From an uncultured Roseateles sp. (GTDB lineage Bacteria; Pseudomonadota; Gammaproteobacteria; Burkholderiales; Burkholderiaceae_C), in assembly GCF_963422335.1 (NCBI RefSeq), contig NZ_OY729424.1, positions 3,782,001 through 3,846,000 of the forward strand: a stretch of 64,000 nt of DNA, read 5' to 3'. Of the stretch, positions 8,472 through 17,729 are shown in pieces. Position 1 is the first letter of the stretch. Each line of letters starts with the position of its first letter. A model generated the notes under the pieces. The model searched no databases and had not been told where the DNA came from. It worked only from the letters and a program-made list of their open reading frames with translations. The translations under genes and the position numbers were made by a program.

Positions 8472-8903
8472 ATGGGAATGAATGTAGGTAGCTCGGGCGG
8501 GTCCGGCGAACCGGAAGTGATGATGGACGTCAACACGACGCCCCTGATCGACGTGATGCTGGTGCTGCTGGTGATGCTGATCATCACCATCCCGATTCAG
8601 CTGCACTCGGTCAATCTGAACATGCCGGCGGGCAATCCGCCGCCGCCGCCGACACCGCCAATCGTCGTCACCATCGACGTCGACTTCGACGGCACGGTGT
8701 TGTGGAATGGCGAAGTGCTGGCCGATCAGACGGCGGTCGAGGCTCGACTGACGCAAGTCGCCGCCGAAGCCGACCAGCCCGAGGTGCATCTGCGCCCCAA
8801 CAAGCTGGTCGAGTACAAGTCGGTTGCTGCCGTGATGGCCGCTGCACAGCGTCTGGGTGTGAAGAAGCTGGGCATGGTCGGCAACGAGCAGTTCGTCAAG
8901 TAA
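8472..8903 (+). CDS. exbD: ExbD, TonB motor subunit (second copy)
   Basis: A second ExbD of 143 residues, with motif VNTTPLIDVMLVLLVMLIIT and membrane aspartate D27. After the span it has a short Pro run (NPPPPPTPP) that the first copy lacks. Tandem exbD genes after tonB-exbB are known from Xanthomonas campestris, where exbD2 is needed only for some uptake tasks. An equivalent division of labour here is inference. AGGAG lies upstream of the start, and a terminator follows. Confidence 0.92.
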   Translation: MGMNVGSSGGSGEPEVMMDVNTTPLIDVMLVLLVMLIITIPIQLHSVNLNMPAGNPPPPPTPPIVVTIDVDFDGTVLWNGEVLADQTAVEARLTQVAAEADQPEVHLRPNKLVEYKSVAAVMAAAQRLGVKKLGMVGNEQFVK

Positions 8904-8941
8904 GTACGGCCTCCCGACAGGCAGGCAAAAGGCAAGCAAAA

Positions 8942-8978
8942 AGCGCATCTGTCAAACTTGGCAGATGCGCTATTTTTT
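8942..8978 (+). terminator. Terminator between exbD2 and the TPR gene
   Basis: AGCGCATCTG / CAGATGCGCT stem (extendable by two pairs), loop AAACTT, followed by ATTTTTT. It ends only 13 bp before the next start codon, so the TPR gene is probably fed by read-through or partial termination. Confidence 0.85.
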
Positions 8979-8991
8979 AGGACTCAAGAGC

Positions 8992-10245
8992 ATGAAACTG
9001 AAAGCTGTGGCCGCGGCCGCCATTGGCGCCGTGGCTTTTTGTTTTGGTGCCGCCCCTGACGGTGGTCTGGGCTTTGCAGCCGCCACTGCGCAAGGCCAGT
9101 CGGTGCGCCCGGAAGTCGGCAAGCCGCTGCAGGCCGCTGCCGCGCTGATCAAGTCCGGCAAGTACAAGGACGCCTTGGCCAAGCTGCGCGAGGTCGAGGC
9201 CGTGGGCGGCCGCACCGGCAACGAGAACTACATGCTCGAGAGCATGCGAGTCGCGGCGGCCTCGGGTGCGGGTGATGCCGACACGATGGTGCGCAGCTTC
9301 GAGATCATGAAGTCCAGCGGCAACGTGGCCGCGGCCGAGCAGTTGCGCATCATGGAGTCGATTGCCGGCACCTATCTGCGCAACAACGACAACGCCAAGG
9401 CCCTGAGCTGGGCGCAGCGCTACTTCAAGGATGGCGGCAACAGCCCGACCATGAAGCAGGTGCTGCAGAACGCCCAGTTCCTGTCGGGCGATATGGCCAG
9501 CACGATCAAGGACGTGTCGGAAGAGATCAATGCCGACGAAAAGGCCGGTCGCACCCCGACCGCCGACAAGCTGAACCTGCTGCTCAACGCGTCGATGCGT
9601 GCCAAGGATGGCAATGCCGAGGCAATGGCGCTGGAGAAGCTGCTGGCCTACTACCCGAAGAAGGAATACTGGGCCGACGTGCTGGGCCGCGTGCAGCGCA
9701 AGTCCACCTTCTCCGACCGCTTCGCGCTGGACGTCTTCCGTCTGCAGCTGGCCACCAACAACATGAAGTCGGCCAATGACTACATGGAAATGTCGCAGCT
9801 GGCCGTGCAGGCCGGATCGGCCGCCGAGGGCAAGGACGTTGTCGACAAGGGCTTTGCCGCCGGCGTGCTGGGTACCGGCGCCGAGGGTGAGCGCCACAAG
9901 CGGCTGCGCGACCTGATGGTCAAGCGCCTAGCTGAAGCCAAGGCCGGCGAGGCCGAGGCCGAGAGCCAGGCCAAGGCCGCCAAGGATGGCAATGCGCTGG
10001 CCAATCTGGGCCTGGGCTTCGCCTACAACGGTCAGGCCGCCAAGGGCGCCAAGCTGATCGAGGAAGGCATTGCCAAGGGCAGCCTGAAGCGCCCCGAGGA
10101 CGCCAAGCTGCACCTGGGCCTGGCCCAGCTGCTGGCCGGCGATGTGAGCAAGGCGCAGCAGACCTGGCGCTCGGTGCGCGGCAATGATGGCGCGGCCGAT
10201 CTGGCGCGCCTGTGGGTCATCCAGTCGCGCAGCGCGAGAAAATAA
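8992..10245 (+). CDS. Secreted TPR-repeat protein linked to the TonB cluster
   Basis: This 417-residue protein has a signal peptide (residues 1 to about 35, Ala-rich) and then helical repeats with TPR character, for example QAAAALIKSGKYKDALAKL near the start and LGLGFAYNGQAAKGAKLIE and LHLGLAQLLAGDVSKAQQTW near the end. It is probably periplasmic. I chose the ATG at 8992 because the earlier in-frame ATG lies inside the terminator stem. TPR proteins are found with some TonB/ExbB/ExbD systems and are thought to help complex assembly or energy transfer. The specific role here is inferred from position only. Confidence 0.8.
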   Translation: MKLKAVAAAAIGAVAFCFGAAPDGGLGFAAATAQGQSVRPEVGKPLQAAAALIKSGKYKDALAKLREVEAVGGRTGNENYMLESMRVAAASGAGDADTMVRSFEIMKSSGNVAAAEQLRIMESIAGTYLRNNDNAKALSWAQRYFKDGGNSPTMKQVLQNAQFLSGDMASTIKDVSEEINADEKAGRTPTADKLNLLLNASMRAKDGNAEAMALEKLLAYYPKKEYWADVLGRVQRKSTFSDRFALDVFRLQLATNNMKSANDYMEMSQLAVQAGSAAEGKDVVDKGFAAGVLGTGAEGERHKRLRDLMVKRLAEAKAGEAEAESQAKAAKDGNALANLGLGFAYNGQAAKGAKLIEEGIAKGSLKRPEDAKLHLGLAQLLAGDVSKAQQTWRSVRGNDGAADLARLWVIQSRSARK

Positions 10246-10306
10246 CGTCCCTGGGGACAGACCTTGTTGTACTCAGCAAGCTCTGTCCTCAGCTGATCAG
10301 GCATTT

Positions 10307-10333
10307 AAACGGACCTCTTGAGGTCCGTTTTTC
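10307..10333 (+). terminator. Terminator between convergent genes
   Basis: AAACGGACCTC / GAGGTCCGTTT with a 2-nt apex and a T-run, 61 bp after the TPR gene and directly beside the stop codon of the minus-strand dehydrogenase. Confidence 0.88.
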
Positions 10334-10334
10334 C

Positions 10335-11102
10335 TTATCTCGGGGCCAAGCGTATCGCCCCGTCCAGCCGTATCACCTCGCCATTGAGCATCTCATTGGT
10401 GATGATCTGGTGCACCAGCTTGGCATAGTCCTCGGGCTTGCCCAGACGGGACGGGAAGGGCACGCCGGCGGCCAGTGTGTCCTGCACCTCCTGGGGCATG
10501 CCGAACAGCATAGGGGTGCCGAAGATGCCCGGGGCGATGGTCATGTTGCGGATGCCGTTGCGCGCCAGGTCGCGGGCGATAGGCAGTGTCATGCCGACGA
10601 CGCCGCCCTTGGAGGCGGCATAGGCAGCCTGGCCGATCTGGCCGTCATAGGCCGCGACCGAGGCGGTCGAGATCATCACGCCGCGCTCGCCGGTGGCTTC
10701 TGCATCGTTCTTGCACATTGCCTCGGCGGCCAGGCGGATCATGTTGAAGCTGCCGATCAGGTTGACGGTGATGACCTTGGCGAACTGGCCCAGCGCGTGG
10801 GCGCCTTCCTTGCCCACGGTCTTGGCGGCCGGGGCGATGCCGGCGCAGTTCACCAGGCCCATCAGCTTGCCCATGCCGGTGGCCTTGGCAACCACGGCCT
10901 GGCCGTCGGCCTCCTGGCTGACATCGCACTTGACGAAGGCGGCCACATCGGCGCCCAGCTCGGCGGCAAGCGCTTCGCCGCGCTCGGCGGCCAGATCGGC
11001 GATCACCACCTTGGCGCCTTCGCGCACCAGCATGCGTGCCGTGCCTTCACCGAGGCCCGAAGCCCCGCCGGTGACGATGAATACCTTGCCTGCGATTTCC
11101 AT
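10335..11102 (-). CDS. Short-chain dehydrogenase, 3-hydroxyacyl-CoA dehydrogenase type II-like
   Basis: An NAD-dependent SDR of 255 residues. It has the cofactor motif TGGASGLG (residues 11-18), NCAG (85-88), catalytic Ser148, and YAASK with Tyr161 and Lys165. The region [21 protein letters not shown] and the ending [16 protein letters not shown] are characteristic of the HSD10-like branch (3-hydroxy-2-methylbutyryl-CoA / 3-hydroxyacyl-CoA dehydrogenase). Members act in isoleucine or fatty-acid breakdown. A perfect palindrome just upstream (11137-11152) suggests specific control. The gene stands alone between two terminators. The substrate is inferred from family only. Confidence 0.85.
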   Translation of the reverse strand: MEIAGKVFIVTGGASGLGEGTARMLVREGAKVVIADLAAERGEALAAELGADVAAFVKCDVSQEADGQAVVAKATGMGKLMGLVNCAGIAPAAKTVGKEGAHALGQFAKVITVNLIGSFNMIRLAAEAMCKNDAEATGERGVMISTASVAAYDGQIGQAAYAASKGGVVGMTLPIARDLARNGIRNMTIAPGIFGTPMLFGMPQEVQDTLAAGVPFPSRLGKPEDYAKLVHQIITNEMLNGEVIRLDGAIRLAPR

Positions 11103-11136
11103 GGAAGCGTCTCCTGAAGATGAGAGTCGAGTTACG

Positions 11137-11152
11137 TTGACGTAAACGTCAA
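11137..11152. promoter_or_regulatory. Palindromic operator upstream of the SDR gene
   Basis: TTGACGT-AA-ACGTCAA, a perfect 7-bp inverted repeat, 34 bp before the SDR start. On the minus strand its first half also reads as a -35 box (TTGACG). It resembles, from memory, the ACGT-centred sites of MerR-family regulators of branched-chain amino-acid and fatty-acid breakdown such as LiuR. Confidence 0.6.
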
Positions 11153-11160
11153 TTGTCGGG

Positions 11161-11190
11161 CAAAAACAAAGCCGCTGAAAAGCGGCTTTT
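11161..11190 (-). terminator. Terminator of the adk operon
   Basis: Read on the minus strand: AAAGCCGCT-TTTC-AGCGGCTTT followed by GTTTTTG, 22 bp after the adk stop codon. Confidence 0.88.
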
Positions 11191-11211
11191 GCAGTTCGGG
11201 CGGGAGCGAGC

Positions 11212-11943
<732 letters not shown>

Positions 11944-11956
11944 CTACCCTTACAAC

Positions 11957-12718
11957 TCAGGGCGCGGGCTTGAGCAAATCGCGCACCCGTTCGAGGTCTT
12001 GCGGCGTGTCCACGCCCGGGCCGGGCAGGGCCTGGCTGACGTGCACGGCGATGCGCTCGCCATGCCACAGCACGCGCAGCTGCTCCAGCGCCTCGATCTG
12101 TTCCAGCGGGCTGGCCTCCAGCGTCGGAAAGCGTCGCAGAAAGCCGGCGTGGTAGGCGTAGAGGCCGACATGGCGCAGCGGCGCGATGGCATGCGGCGCG
12201 GGCTTGCCCTCGACCGAGCCATCGCGCCACCAGGGTATCGGTGCACGCGAGAAGTACAGCGCCCTGCCGGCCGCATCAAGCACGACCTTGACGACGTTCG
12301 GATTGCCGAAATCGGCCGCCTGCTCCAGCGCGTGGGCCACCGTGCTCATCACGCAGTCGGGGCGGTCCTGCAGCATGGCGGCGCAGGCATCGATCAGCTC
12401 GGGTGCGATCAGGGGCTCGTCGCCCTGCACATTGACGACCAGGTCCTGCCCGTCCAGTCCGAGCTGCTCGCAGGCCTCGGCCAGGCGGTCACTGCCGCTG
12501 GCATGGTCGGCGCGTGTCATCACCGTGCGCACGCCATGCTGTGCGCAGGCGGCGCGCACCTCGTCGGCGTCGGTGGCGACCACAACCTGGCTTGCGGCCG
12601 ACAGTGCCGCGCGCCGCGCCACATGGACGATCATCGGCAGGCCGTGGATGTCGGCCAGCGGCTTGCCGGGCAGTCGCGTCGAGGCCAGGCGGGCCGGGAT
12701 GATGACGGTGAAGCTCAT
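11957..12718 (-). CDS. kdsB: 3-deoxy-manno-octulosonate cytidylyltransferase (CMP-KDO synthetase)
   Basis: KdsB activates KDO as CMP-KDO for lipopolysaccharide inner-core synthesis. The 253 residues include the nucleotide-binding start [17 protein letters not shown], the NVQGDEPLI motif and FSRAPIPW, all family hallmarks. The start codon overlaps the stop of the upstream small gene (ATGA), showing translational coupling. Its place after lpxK and ycaR is the usual proteobacterial order. Confidence 0.96.
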   Translation of the reverse strand: MSFTVIIPARLASTRLPGKPLADIHGLPMIVHVARRAALSAASQVVVATDADEVRAACAQHGVRTVMTRADHASGSDRLAEACEQLGLDGQDLVVNVQGDEPLIAPELIDACAAMLQDRPDCVMSTVAHALEQAADFGNPNVVKVVLDAAGRALYFSRAPIPWWRDGSVEGKPAPHAIAPLRHVGLYAYHAGFLRRFPTLEASPLEQIEALEQLRVLWHGERIAVHVSQALPGPGVDTPQDLERVRDLLKPAP

Positions 12719-12930
12719 GCGGCAGCCGAGCCCGGGGCGTCCGAGCCCGCGGGCGGCAGCACACGGGCCTCGTTCTCCAGCATCACCGGGATGCCGTCGC
12801 GTATCGGAAAGGCCAGGCGGTCGGCATGGCAGACCAGTTCGTGCAGCGGCGCGCCCGGTGCTTCGCGCAGACCCTCCAGCGGGCCCTTGCACAGGGGGCA
12901 GACCAGCAATTCCAGCAAGCGGTGATCCAT
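12715..12930 (-). CDS. ycaR: Trm112/YcaR-family small protein
   Basis: A 71-residue protein with the family start [18 protein letters not shown], including a CPLC zinc-knuckle-like motif, then [20 protein letters not shown]. The protein has an Ala/Pro tail. The family is related to the Trm112 activator of methyltransferases. Its bacterial role is not settled, but the gene regularly lies between lpxK and kdsB, as here. It shares an ATGA overlap with kdsB. Confidence 0.9.
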   Translation of the reverse strand: MDHRLLELLVCPLCKGPLEGLREAPGAPLHELVCHADRLAFPIRDGIPVMLENEARVLPPAGSDAPGSAAA

Positions 12931-12945
12931 CGGTGGTGCCGGGCT

Positions 12946-13974
12946 TCAGCCCGGTCGCTGTTTGAGGTGGGGCTGCAGGGCCTGCAGCAAGGCCGGTCCG
13001 AAGGCCGGCTCGGGTTGGAAGTCTAGCGCCACCACCCAGACCAGGGTGGCACCGAGGGCCTCGGGCCGCAGCTTGACCGCATCTTTCTCGGTCAGCACCA
13101 CGTCGGCGGTGTCCGCGGGCCAGGGCAGGGCGCTGAAATCGTGATGGTCGGGCAGCGGCAGTGGCGTGATCTGCAGGCCGGCCTCGACCAGCATGTCGAA
13201 AAAGCGCTGCGGCTGGGCCATGCCGGCGGCGGCCAGCAGCGGGCGGCCACGCAGTGTGGCCAACAGCTCGGGGCTGGCCATACCGCCCTGCCACCAGTCG
13301 GCCAGAGCCACCGCGCCGGCCAGGCGGCGCTTGCCCAGATAGCCGGCCAGATGCGTGCTTGGGCGTACAGCGTTGTAAAGCACCAGGGTGTCGGGGGGCA
13401 GCAGGGCGGGTACCCGCTCGCGCAGCGGGCCGGCCGGCAGCAGCAGGCCGTTGCCCAGCCCCCGTGCGTCGAACACCAGCACCTGGAGGGCACGCGGCAG
13501 CGGCAGGTGCTGCAGGCCGTCGTCGCTGACGATGACTTGCAGACTGCGGTGGGCGGCCAGCAGCGCGCGCGCGGCGGCCACGCGGCCGCGACCCACGGCC
13601 ACCGGCACACCGCTGCGCTTGTGTATCAGCAACGGCTCGTCGCCGACCTCGGCCGCGGTGCTGTGGGCGCCCAGCACCTGCACCTCGTCCGAGCGGCGTC
13701 CGTAGCCGCGCGAGATCACGCCGACCCGCAGGCCGCGGCCTTGCAGGATCTGCACGAGGGCCAGCACCGTCGGCGTCTTGCCGGCGCCGCCGACGATCAG
13801 GTTGCCGACAATGATCACCGGCACGGGCAAGACCTGGCGCCGGCGCAGCCCCGTGGCATACAGCAAGCGGTGCAGACCGCTCAAGCCGTCGTAGAGCCAG
13901 GACAGCGGGCGCAGCACCAGCTGCAGCGGCCCGCCCTCGTGCCAGGACCGCTCGATGCGCTGGGCCAGGGACAT
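12946..13974 (-). CDS. lpxK: Tetraacyldisaccharide 4'-kinase
   Basis: LpxK phosphorylates the lipid A disaccharide at the 4' position on the inner face of the inner membrane. The 342-residue protein has an N-terminal amphipathic/membrane segment, the Walker [10 protein letters not shown] in the usual context [17 protein letters not shown], and the conserved SRGYGR and DDGLQH motifs. It sits 13 bp after exbD and 15 bp before ycaR. Confidence 0.95.
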   Translation of the reverse strand: MSLAQRIERSWHEGGPLQLVLRPLSWLYDGLSGLHRLLYATGLRRRQVLPVPVIIVGNLIVGGAGKTPTVLALVQILQGRGLRVGVISRGYGRRSDEVQVLGAHSTAAEVGDEPLLIHKRSGVPVAVGRGRVAAARALLAAHRSLQVIVSDDGLQHLPLPRALQVLVFDARGLGNGLLLPAGPLRERVPALLPPDTLVLYNAVRPSTHLAGYLGKRRLAGAVALADWWQGGMASPELLATLRGRPLLAAAGMAQPQRFFDMLVEAGLQITPLPLPDHHDFSALPWPADTADVVLTEKDAVKLRPEALGATLVWVVALDFQPEPAFGPALLQALQPHLKQRPG

Positions 13975-13987
13975 GAGGCGGCGCGCG

Positions 13988-14431
13988 TCAGCGCGCGGGA
14001 CTGGCGGCCGGGCTGCCGCCGGGGTTGGTCTGGGTGGCGAAGGTCAGCTTGGCCAGGCCGGCGCGGCGGGCGGCGTCCATCACGTTGATGACCGACTGAT
14101 GGGCGGCGGCGGCATCGGCCGAGACGATCACGATCGCGTCGGGCGAACCACCGCTGGCAGCGGTCAGCGCCTGGGCCAGGATTTCCGGCGAGCGGCCATC
14201 AATCAGCTGGCGGTTGACGGCATAGCGGCCATCGGCCGACACGGCGACGATGACCTCGCGCGGCCGGTCGCGGGCGCGCTCGGCGTCGGCCACCGGCAGG
14301 CTGATCTGCAGCTCGGTGAACTTCGAGTAGCTGGTGGACAGCATCAGAAAGATCAGCACCACCAGCAGCACGTCGATGAAGGGGATCAGATTGATCTCGG
14401 GCTCGTCCCGTTCGTGGCGGCGAAAGCGCAT
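13988..14431 (-). CDS. exbD: ExbD/TolR-family motor subunit in the lipid A operon
   Basis: A 147-residue single-span protein with the motif EINLIPFIDVLLVVLIFLML and membrane aspartate D20. It pairs with the ExbB-like gene 13 bp upstream. In Burkholderiales and related bacteria an exbB-exbD pair commonly precedes lpxK, which is why it is named here by family rather than by a proven TonB role. It is clearly distinct from the two ExbD copies at 8.0-8.9 kb. Confidence 0.9.
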   Translation of the reverse strand: MRFRRHERDEPEINLIPFIDVLLVVLIFLMLSTSYSKFTELQISLPVADAERARDRPREVIVAVSADGRYAVNRQLIDGRSPEILAQALTAASGGSPDAIVIVSADAAAAHQSVINVMDAARRAGLAKLTFATQTNPGGSPAASPAR

Positions 14432-14444
14432 CGTGGGGCCTCGA

Positions 14445-15122
14445 TCAGGCGGTCGCCGCGGTGGGGGCCGGCGCTGCCGGTGCAGCGGCCACCGCCGGCG
14501 GCGTGCGCACCGAGAAGCGCATCAGGTGCGGCACCAGGCGTTCGGTGGCCTGTTCCATGTCGAGCGTGAAGCCGTCCACCAGGCCGCGGAAGTAGCGATA
14601 GAACATCAGCGAGGGGATGGCGATGATCAGGCCGAAGGCGGTGTTGTACAGCGCGATCGAAATGCCATGTGCCAGCAACGCAGGGTTGCCGCCGGTGGGG
14701 GTTTGCGAGCCGAAGATCTCTATCATGCCGACCACCGTGCCCAGCAGGCCCAGCAGCGGTGCGGCCGAGGCAATCGTGCCCAGCGCGTTCAGATAGCGCT
14801 CCATCTGGTGCACGGCGGCGCGGCCGGCCGACTCGAACACCTGGCGCAGGCCGTCTTCGCTGATGCGGGCATCGGCAATCACGGCGCGCAGGCCGGTGGC
14901 CATCAGCAGGCCCAGCACCGAGTTCTGCGCCAGCTTGTTGACCACATCGGCAGCGGGCAGGTTGGCGCGGGTGACCGACATCACCTCGTCCAGCAGCGTG
15001 GCAGGGGCGATGCGCACGCTGCGCAGGCTGGAAAAGCGTTCGATGATCAGCGTCAGCGCCACCACCGAGCACAGGAGCAGGGGCCAGATCGGCCAGCCCG
15101 CGGCTTGTATGATCGAAAACAA
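14445..15122 (-). CDS. exbB: ExbB/TolQ-family proton channel subunit in the lipid A operon
   Basis: This is the motor channel partner of the following exbD. With a TTG start at 15122 it is 225 residues, beginning MFSIIQAAGWPIWPLLLCSVV. A G-rich ribosome site (GAGGGGGAAG) lies upstream at good spacing. Starting further upstream would add about 17 residues of poor sequence. It has three membrane spans and the conserved ALGTIASAAPLLGLLGTVVGMI. It heads the minus-strand operon exbB-exbD-lpxK-ycaR-kdsB-adk. Confidence 0.88.
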   Translation of the reverse strand: MFSIIQAAGWPIWPLLLCSVVALTLIIERFSSLRSVRIAPATLLDEVMSVTRANLPAADVVNKLAQNSVLGLLMATGLRAVIADARISEDGLRQVFESAGRAAVHQMERYLNALGTIASAAPLLGLLGTVVGMIEIFGSQTPTGGNPALLAHGISIALYNTAFGLIIAIPSLMFYRYFRGLVDGFTLDMEQATERLVPHLMRFSVRTPPAVAAAPAAPAPTAATA

Positions 15123-15486
15123 GGACTTCCCCCTCAGGCATGTCGAGCGACGGAGTGCCCCGGCTCGCTGCAACGCACCGCTCGGGACGCGCGATTATGG
15201 CCTGAACCCGGGTGCTTTCCAGGCCCGGGCGACGGCAGACTTGTTCACAGCGGCCCGACAATCCACTGCGCCTGTGGACAACTTTGTGAACAAGCAGGCT
15301 GGAATGCCCGCCAAGCCGCGAAAACACAGGGCCTGCAACAGATTGCTCAAAAAATAGGCATGAAAAAATCTTTTGAAATCAAGCACATACGTCAATATTT
15401 CAGGCTTGTGACTGGTATATGGGCCGCTTGGATCAAGCCCTCGCGCACTGTGGAGTTCTGGCCCGTGCCCGCCCTGGGAGTGCCCC
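15123..15486. promoter_or_regulatory. Divergent promoter region between exbB and xseA
   Basis: About 360 bp with an AT-rich centre. On the plus strand TTGAAA (15373-15378) and TATTTC (15396-15401) are 17 bp apart and could drive xseA. No equally good pair was found for the minus-strand operon. No gene is seen here. Confidence 0.4.
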
Positions 15487-16788
15487 ATGGTTGAGGCCTC
15501 TGGGCGCGGTCTGCAGCGGGTGACCTGGAGCGTTGGCTCGCTGGTGGCGGCGGTGGCCGACACCCTGCAGGCCCGCTTCGCCAGCTGCACGGTCGAGGGC
15601 GAGCTGTCCGGCTTCAGCCGCGCCAGCAGCGGCCACTGCTACTTCACCTTGAAAGACGCCGATGGCGCTGCTGCCCTGGTGCGTTGCGCGATGTTCAAGC
15701 GCGCCGCCAGCCTGCTGGACTTCGCCCCGGCCGATGGCCAGCGCGTCGAGCTGCGCGGGCGCCTGGCGGTCTACGAGCCGCGCGGCGAGCTGCAGCTGGT
15801 GGTCGAGGCGATGCGGCGGGCCGGCGCTGGTGCGCTGTACGAGCAGTTCCTGCGCCTGAAGGCCAAGCTGGAGGCCCAGGGCCTGTTCGATGCCAGCGTC
15901 AAGCGCGCGCTGCCGGCCTTTCCGCAGCGCATCGGCGTGGTCACCTCCCGGGGCGCGGCCGCGCTGCACGATGTGCTGACGGCGCTGCAGCGGCGTGCGC
16001 CCCATGTCGAGGTCATCGTCTACCCCAGCCTGGTGCAGGGGGCCGAGGCGCCCGAGGCACTGGTGCGGGCGATCCAGACCGCCAATGCGCGGGCCGAGGT
16101 CGATGTGCTGATCGTCTGCCGCGGCGGTGGTTCGCTGGAGGACCTGTGGGCCTTCAACGATGAGCGCGTGGTGCGGGCGATTGCCAGCTCGGGCCTGGTG
16201 ATTGCCTGCGGCGTCGGCCATGAAACCGATGTCACCCTGTCCGATCTGGCCGCCGATCTGCGCGCGCCCACGCCGACGGCCGCGGCCGAGCTGGTCTCGC
16301 CCTCGCGCCAGGCCAATCTGGATGCGTTGGCCGCCCTGGCCGCGGCGCTGACCCGGCGCGTCGATCAGCGCCTCGAAGCCGCCGCCCAGCGGCTGGACCG
16401 CGTCGCGCTGCGCCTGGCCCGGCCGGCCGATGCGCTGGCCAGCCAGCAGCAGCGCCTGGCGTGGCTGTCGCACCGTCTCAGTGTGGCCGTACAGCGCAGC
16501 CAGACCCGCCAGGCCGAGATCGCCAGTCGCCTGGGCCGGCGCCTGCTCCTGGCCGGGCCGAAACGGCGCATCAGCGCTGAGCTGCATCTGGACGCGCTGG
16601 AAGGGCGCTTGCGCAGCCTCGACCCTCGTCAGGTGCTGGCCCGCGGCTTTGCCTGGCTGGACGACGGCCAGGGTAACCCGCTCAGCTCTGTCGCCCAGTT
16701 GCAACAGGGTCAGGACTTGCATGCGGTGCTGGCCGATGGCCAGGCCCAGCTGCAGGTGCGCTCGGTGCTGCCCGACGCCGCAGGCTGA
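15487..16788 (+). CDS. xseA: Exodeoxyribonuclease VII large subunit
   Basis: XseA is the catalytic subunit of exonuclease VII, which degrades single-stranded DNA from both ends and works in mismatch repair and recombination. The 433-residue protein starts with an OB-fold ([23 protein letters not shown] region). The catalytic domain follows, with [35 protein letters not shown] and [12 protein letters not shown], then a long coiled-coil C-terminus. The small subunit xseB is not adjacent. The downstream sodB has its own leader. Confidence 0.95.
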   Translation: MVEASGRGLQRVTWSVGSLVAAVADTLQARFASCTVEGELSGFSRASSGHCYFTLKDADGAAALVRCAMFKRAASLLDFAPADGQRVELRGRLAVYEPRGELQLVVEAMRRAGAGALYEQFLRLKAKLEAQGLFDASVKRALPAFPQRIGVVTSRGAAALHDVLTALQRRAPHVEVIVYPSLVQGAEAPEALVRAIQTANARAEVDVLIVCRGGGSLEDLWAFNDERVVRAIASSGLVIACGVGHETDVTLSDLAADLRAPTPTAAAELVSPSRQANLDALAALAAALTRRVDQRLEAAAQRLDRVALRLARPADALASQQQRLAWLSHRLSVAVQRSQTRQAEIASRLGRRLLLAGPKRRISAELHLDALEGRLRSLDPRQVLARGFAWLDDGQGNPLSSVAQLQQGQDLHAVLADGQAQLQVRSVLPDAAG

Positions 16789-16801
16789 ACGCCCCCTGGC
16801 C

Positions 16802-16834
16802 GACGACCTACGTCGTCCGCCCCCCGAGGGGGCG
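16802..16834 (+). repeat. Twin-hairpin intergenic element
   Basis: Two adjacent inverted repeats: GACGAC-CTAC-GTCGTC (16802-16817) and CGCCCC/GGGGCG around CCGAG (16818-16834). No T-run follows. It has the look of the GC-rich interspersed hairpin elements common between genes in this order, but no second copy lies in the window. Confidence 0.4.
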
Positions 16835-16945
16835 AGAAAGGTCGGGGCGGCCCATCCCTTTCTTGTGAGCAGGGGCTTGCCGAAGCTGCCTACAATGCCG
16901 CCCAGACCTCACCGTCCCACGATTTTCACAAGCCAAGGAGCCGAT

Positions 16946-17527
16946 ATGGAACACACCCTGCCCGCACTGCCTTATGCCAAGGATGCACTCGCCCCGCACT
17001 ACAGCCAGGAAACGCTGGAGTTTCACCATGGCAAGCATCACAACGCCTATGTGGTGAACCTGAACAACCTGCAAAAGGGTACCGAGTTCGAGGCGATGAC
17101 CTTGGAAGAGATCATCAAGAAGTCCAGCGGCGGCATCTACAACAACTCGGCCCAGATCTGGAACCACACCTTCTTCTGGAGCTGCATGAAGCCGGCCGGC
17201 GGCGGTGCACCGAAGGGCGCGCTGGCCGACGCCATCAATGCCAAGTGGGGCAGCTATGACGCCTTCAAGGAAGCCTTCACCAAGAGCGCCGTCGGCAACT
17301 TCGGTTCCGGCTGGACCTGGCTGGTGAAGAAGCCCGATGGCACGGTGGACATCGTCAACACCGGCGCCGCCGGCACGCCGCTGACCACCGCCGACAAGGC
17401 GCTGCTGACCGTCGACGTGTGGGAACACGCCTACTACATCGACTACCGCAATCTGCGTCCCAAGTTCCTGGAGGTGTTCCTGAACAACCTCGTCAACTGG
17501 GACTTCGCCGAAGCCAACTTCGCCTGA
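16946..17527 (+). CDS. sodB: Superoxide dismutase (Fe type)
   Basis: SodB converts superoxide to hydrogen peroxide and oxygen in the cytoplasm. The 193 residues carry the metal ligands in the usual places: His in [11 protein letters not shown], His in NHTFFW, and Asp/His in [13 protein letters not shown]. The signature DVWEHAYY and the absence of Mn-type features favour the iron enzyme. AAGGAG lies 7 bp before the ATG. A TACAAT at 16891-16896 could be its -10 box, though no good -35 was seen. A terminator follows. Confidence 0.96.
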   Translation: MEHTLPALPYAKDALAPHYSQETLEFHHGKHHNAYVVNLNNLQKGTEFEAMTLEEIIKKSSGGIYNNSAQIWNHTFFWSCMKPAGGGAPKGALADAINAKWGSYDAFKEAFTKSAVGNFGSGWTWLVKKPDGTVDIVNTGAAGTPLTTADKALLTVDVWEHAYYIDYRNLRPKFLEVFLNNLVNWDFAEANFA

Positions 17528-17545
17528 GCCTCCTTGCCTCATCCA

Positions 17546-17577
17546 AAGGCCGGTCATTGACCGGCTTTTCTTTTTTT
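17546..17577 (+). terminator. Terminator of sodB
   Basis: GCCGGTCA / TGACCGGC stem followed by TTTTCTTTTTTT, about 20 bp after the stop codon. Confidence 0.92.
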
Positions 17578-17652
17578 GGGCGCGCCCGGCGCGAAAAAAA
17601 AGAGCGTGCGCGCGCCGGCAATCGGCGGCAACATAGGCGCCGGGCCGGGGTC

Positions 17653-17666
17653 TTGACATAGATCAT
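17653..17666. promoter_or_regulatory. FNR box upstream of ccoI
   Basis: TTGAC-ATAG-ATCAT, close to the FNR consensus TTGAT-N4-ATCAA. A -10-like TAGATT lies at 17689-17694, giving a start near 17701. The box centre is then at -41.5, the classical position for FNR activation. It should drive the ccoI-ccoS and probably the whole cco operon under low oxygen. Confidence 0.75.
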
Positions 17667-17729
17667 GTGCCCGGGTGTCAGCCTCCCCTAGATTCGGGGC
17701 GCTGCTTGCCTGCCTTGATACGCGCACCG

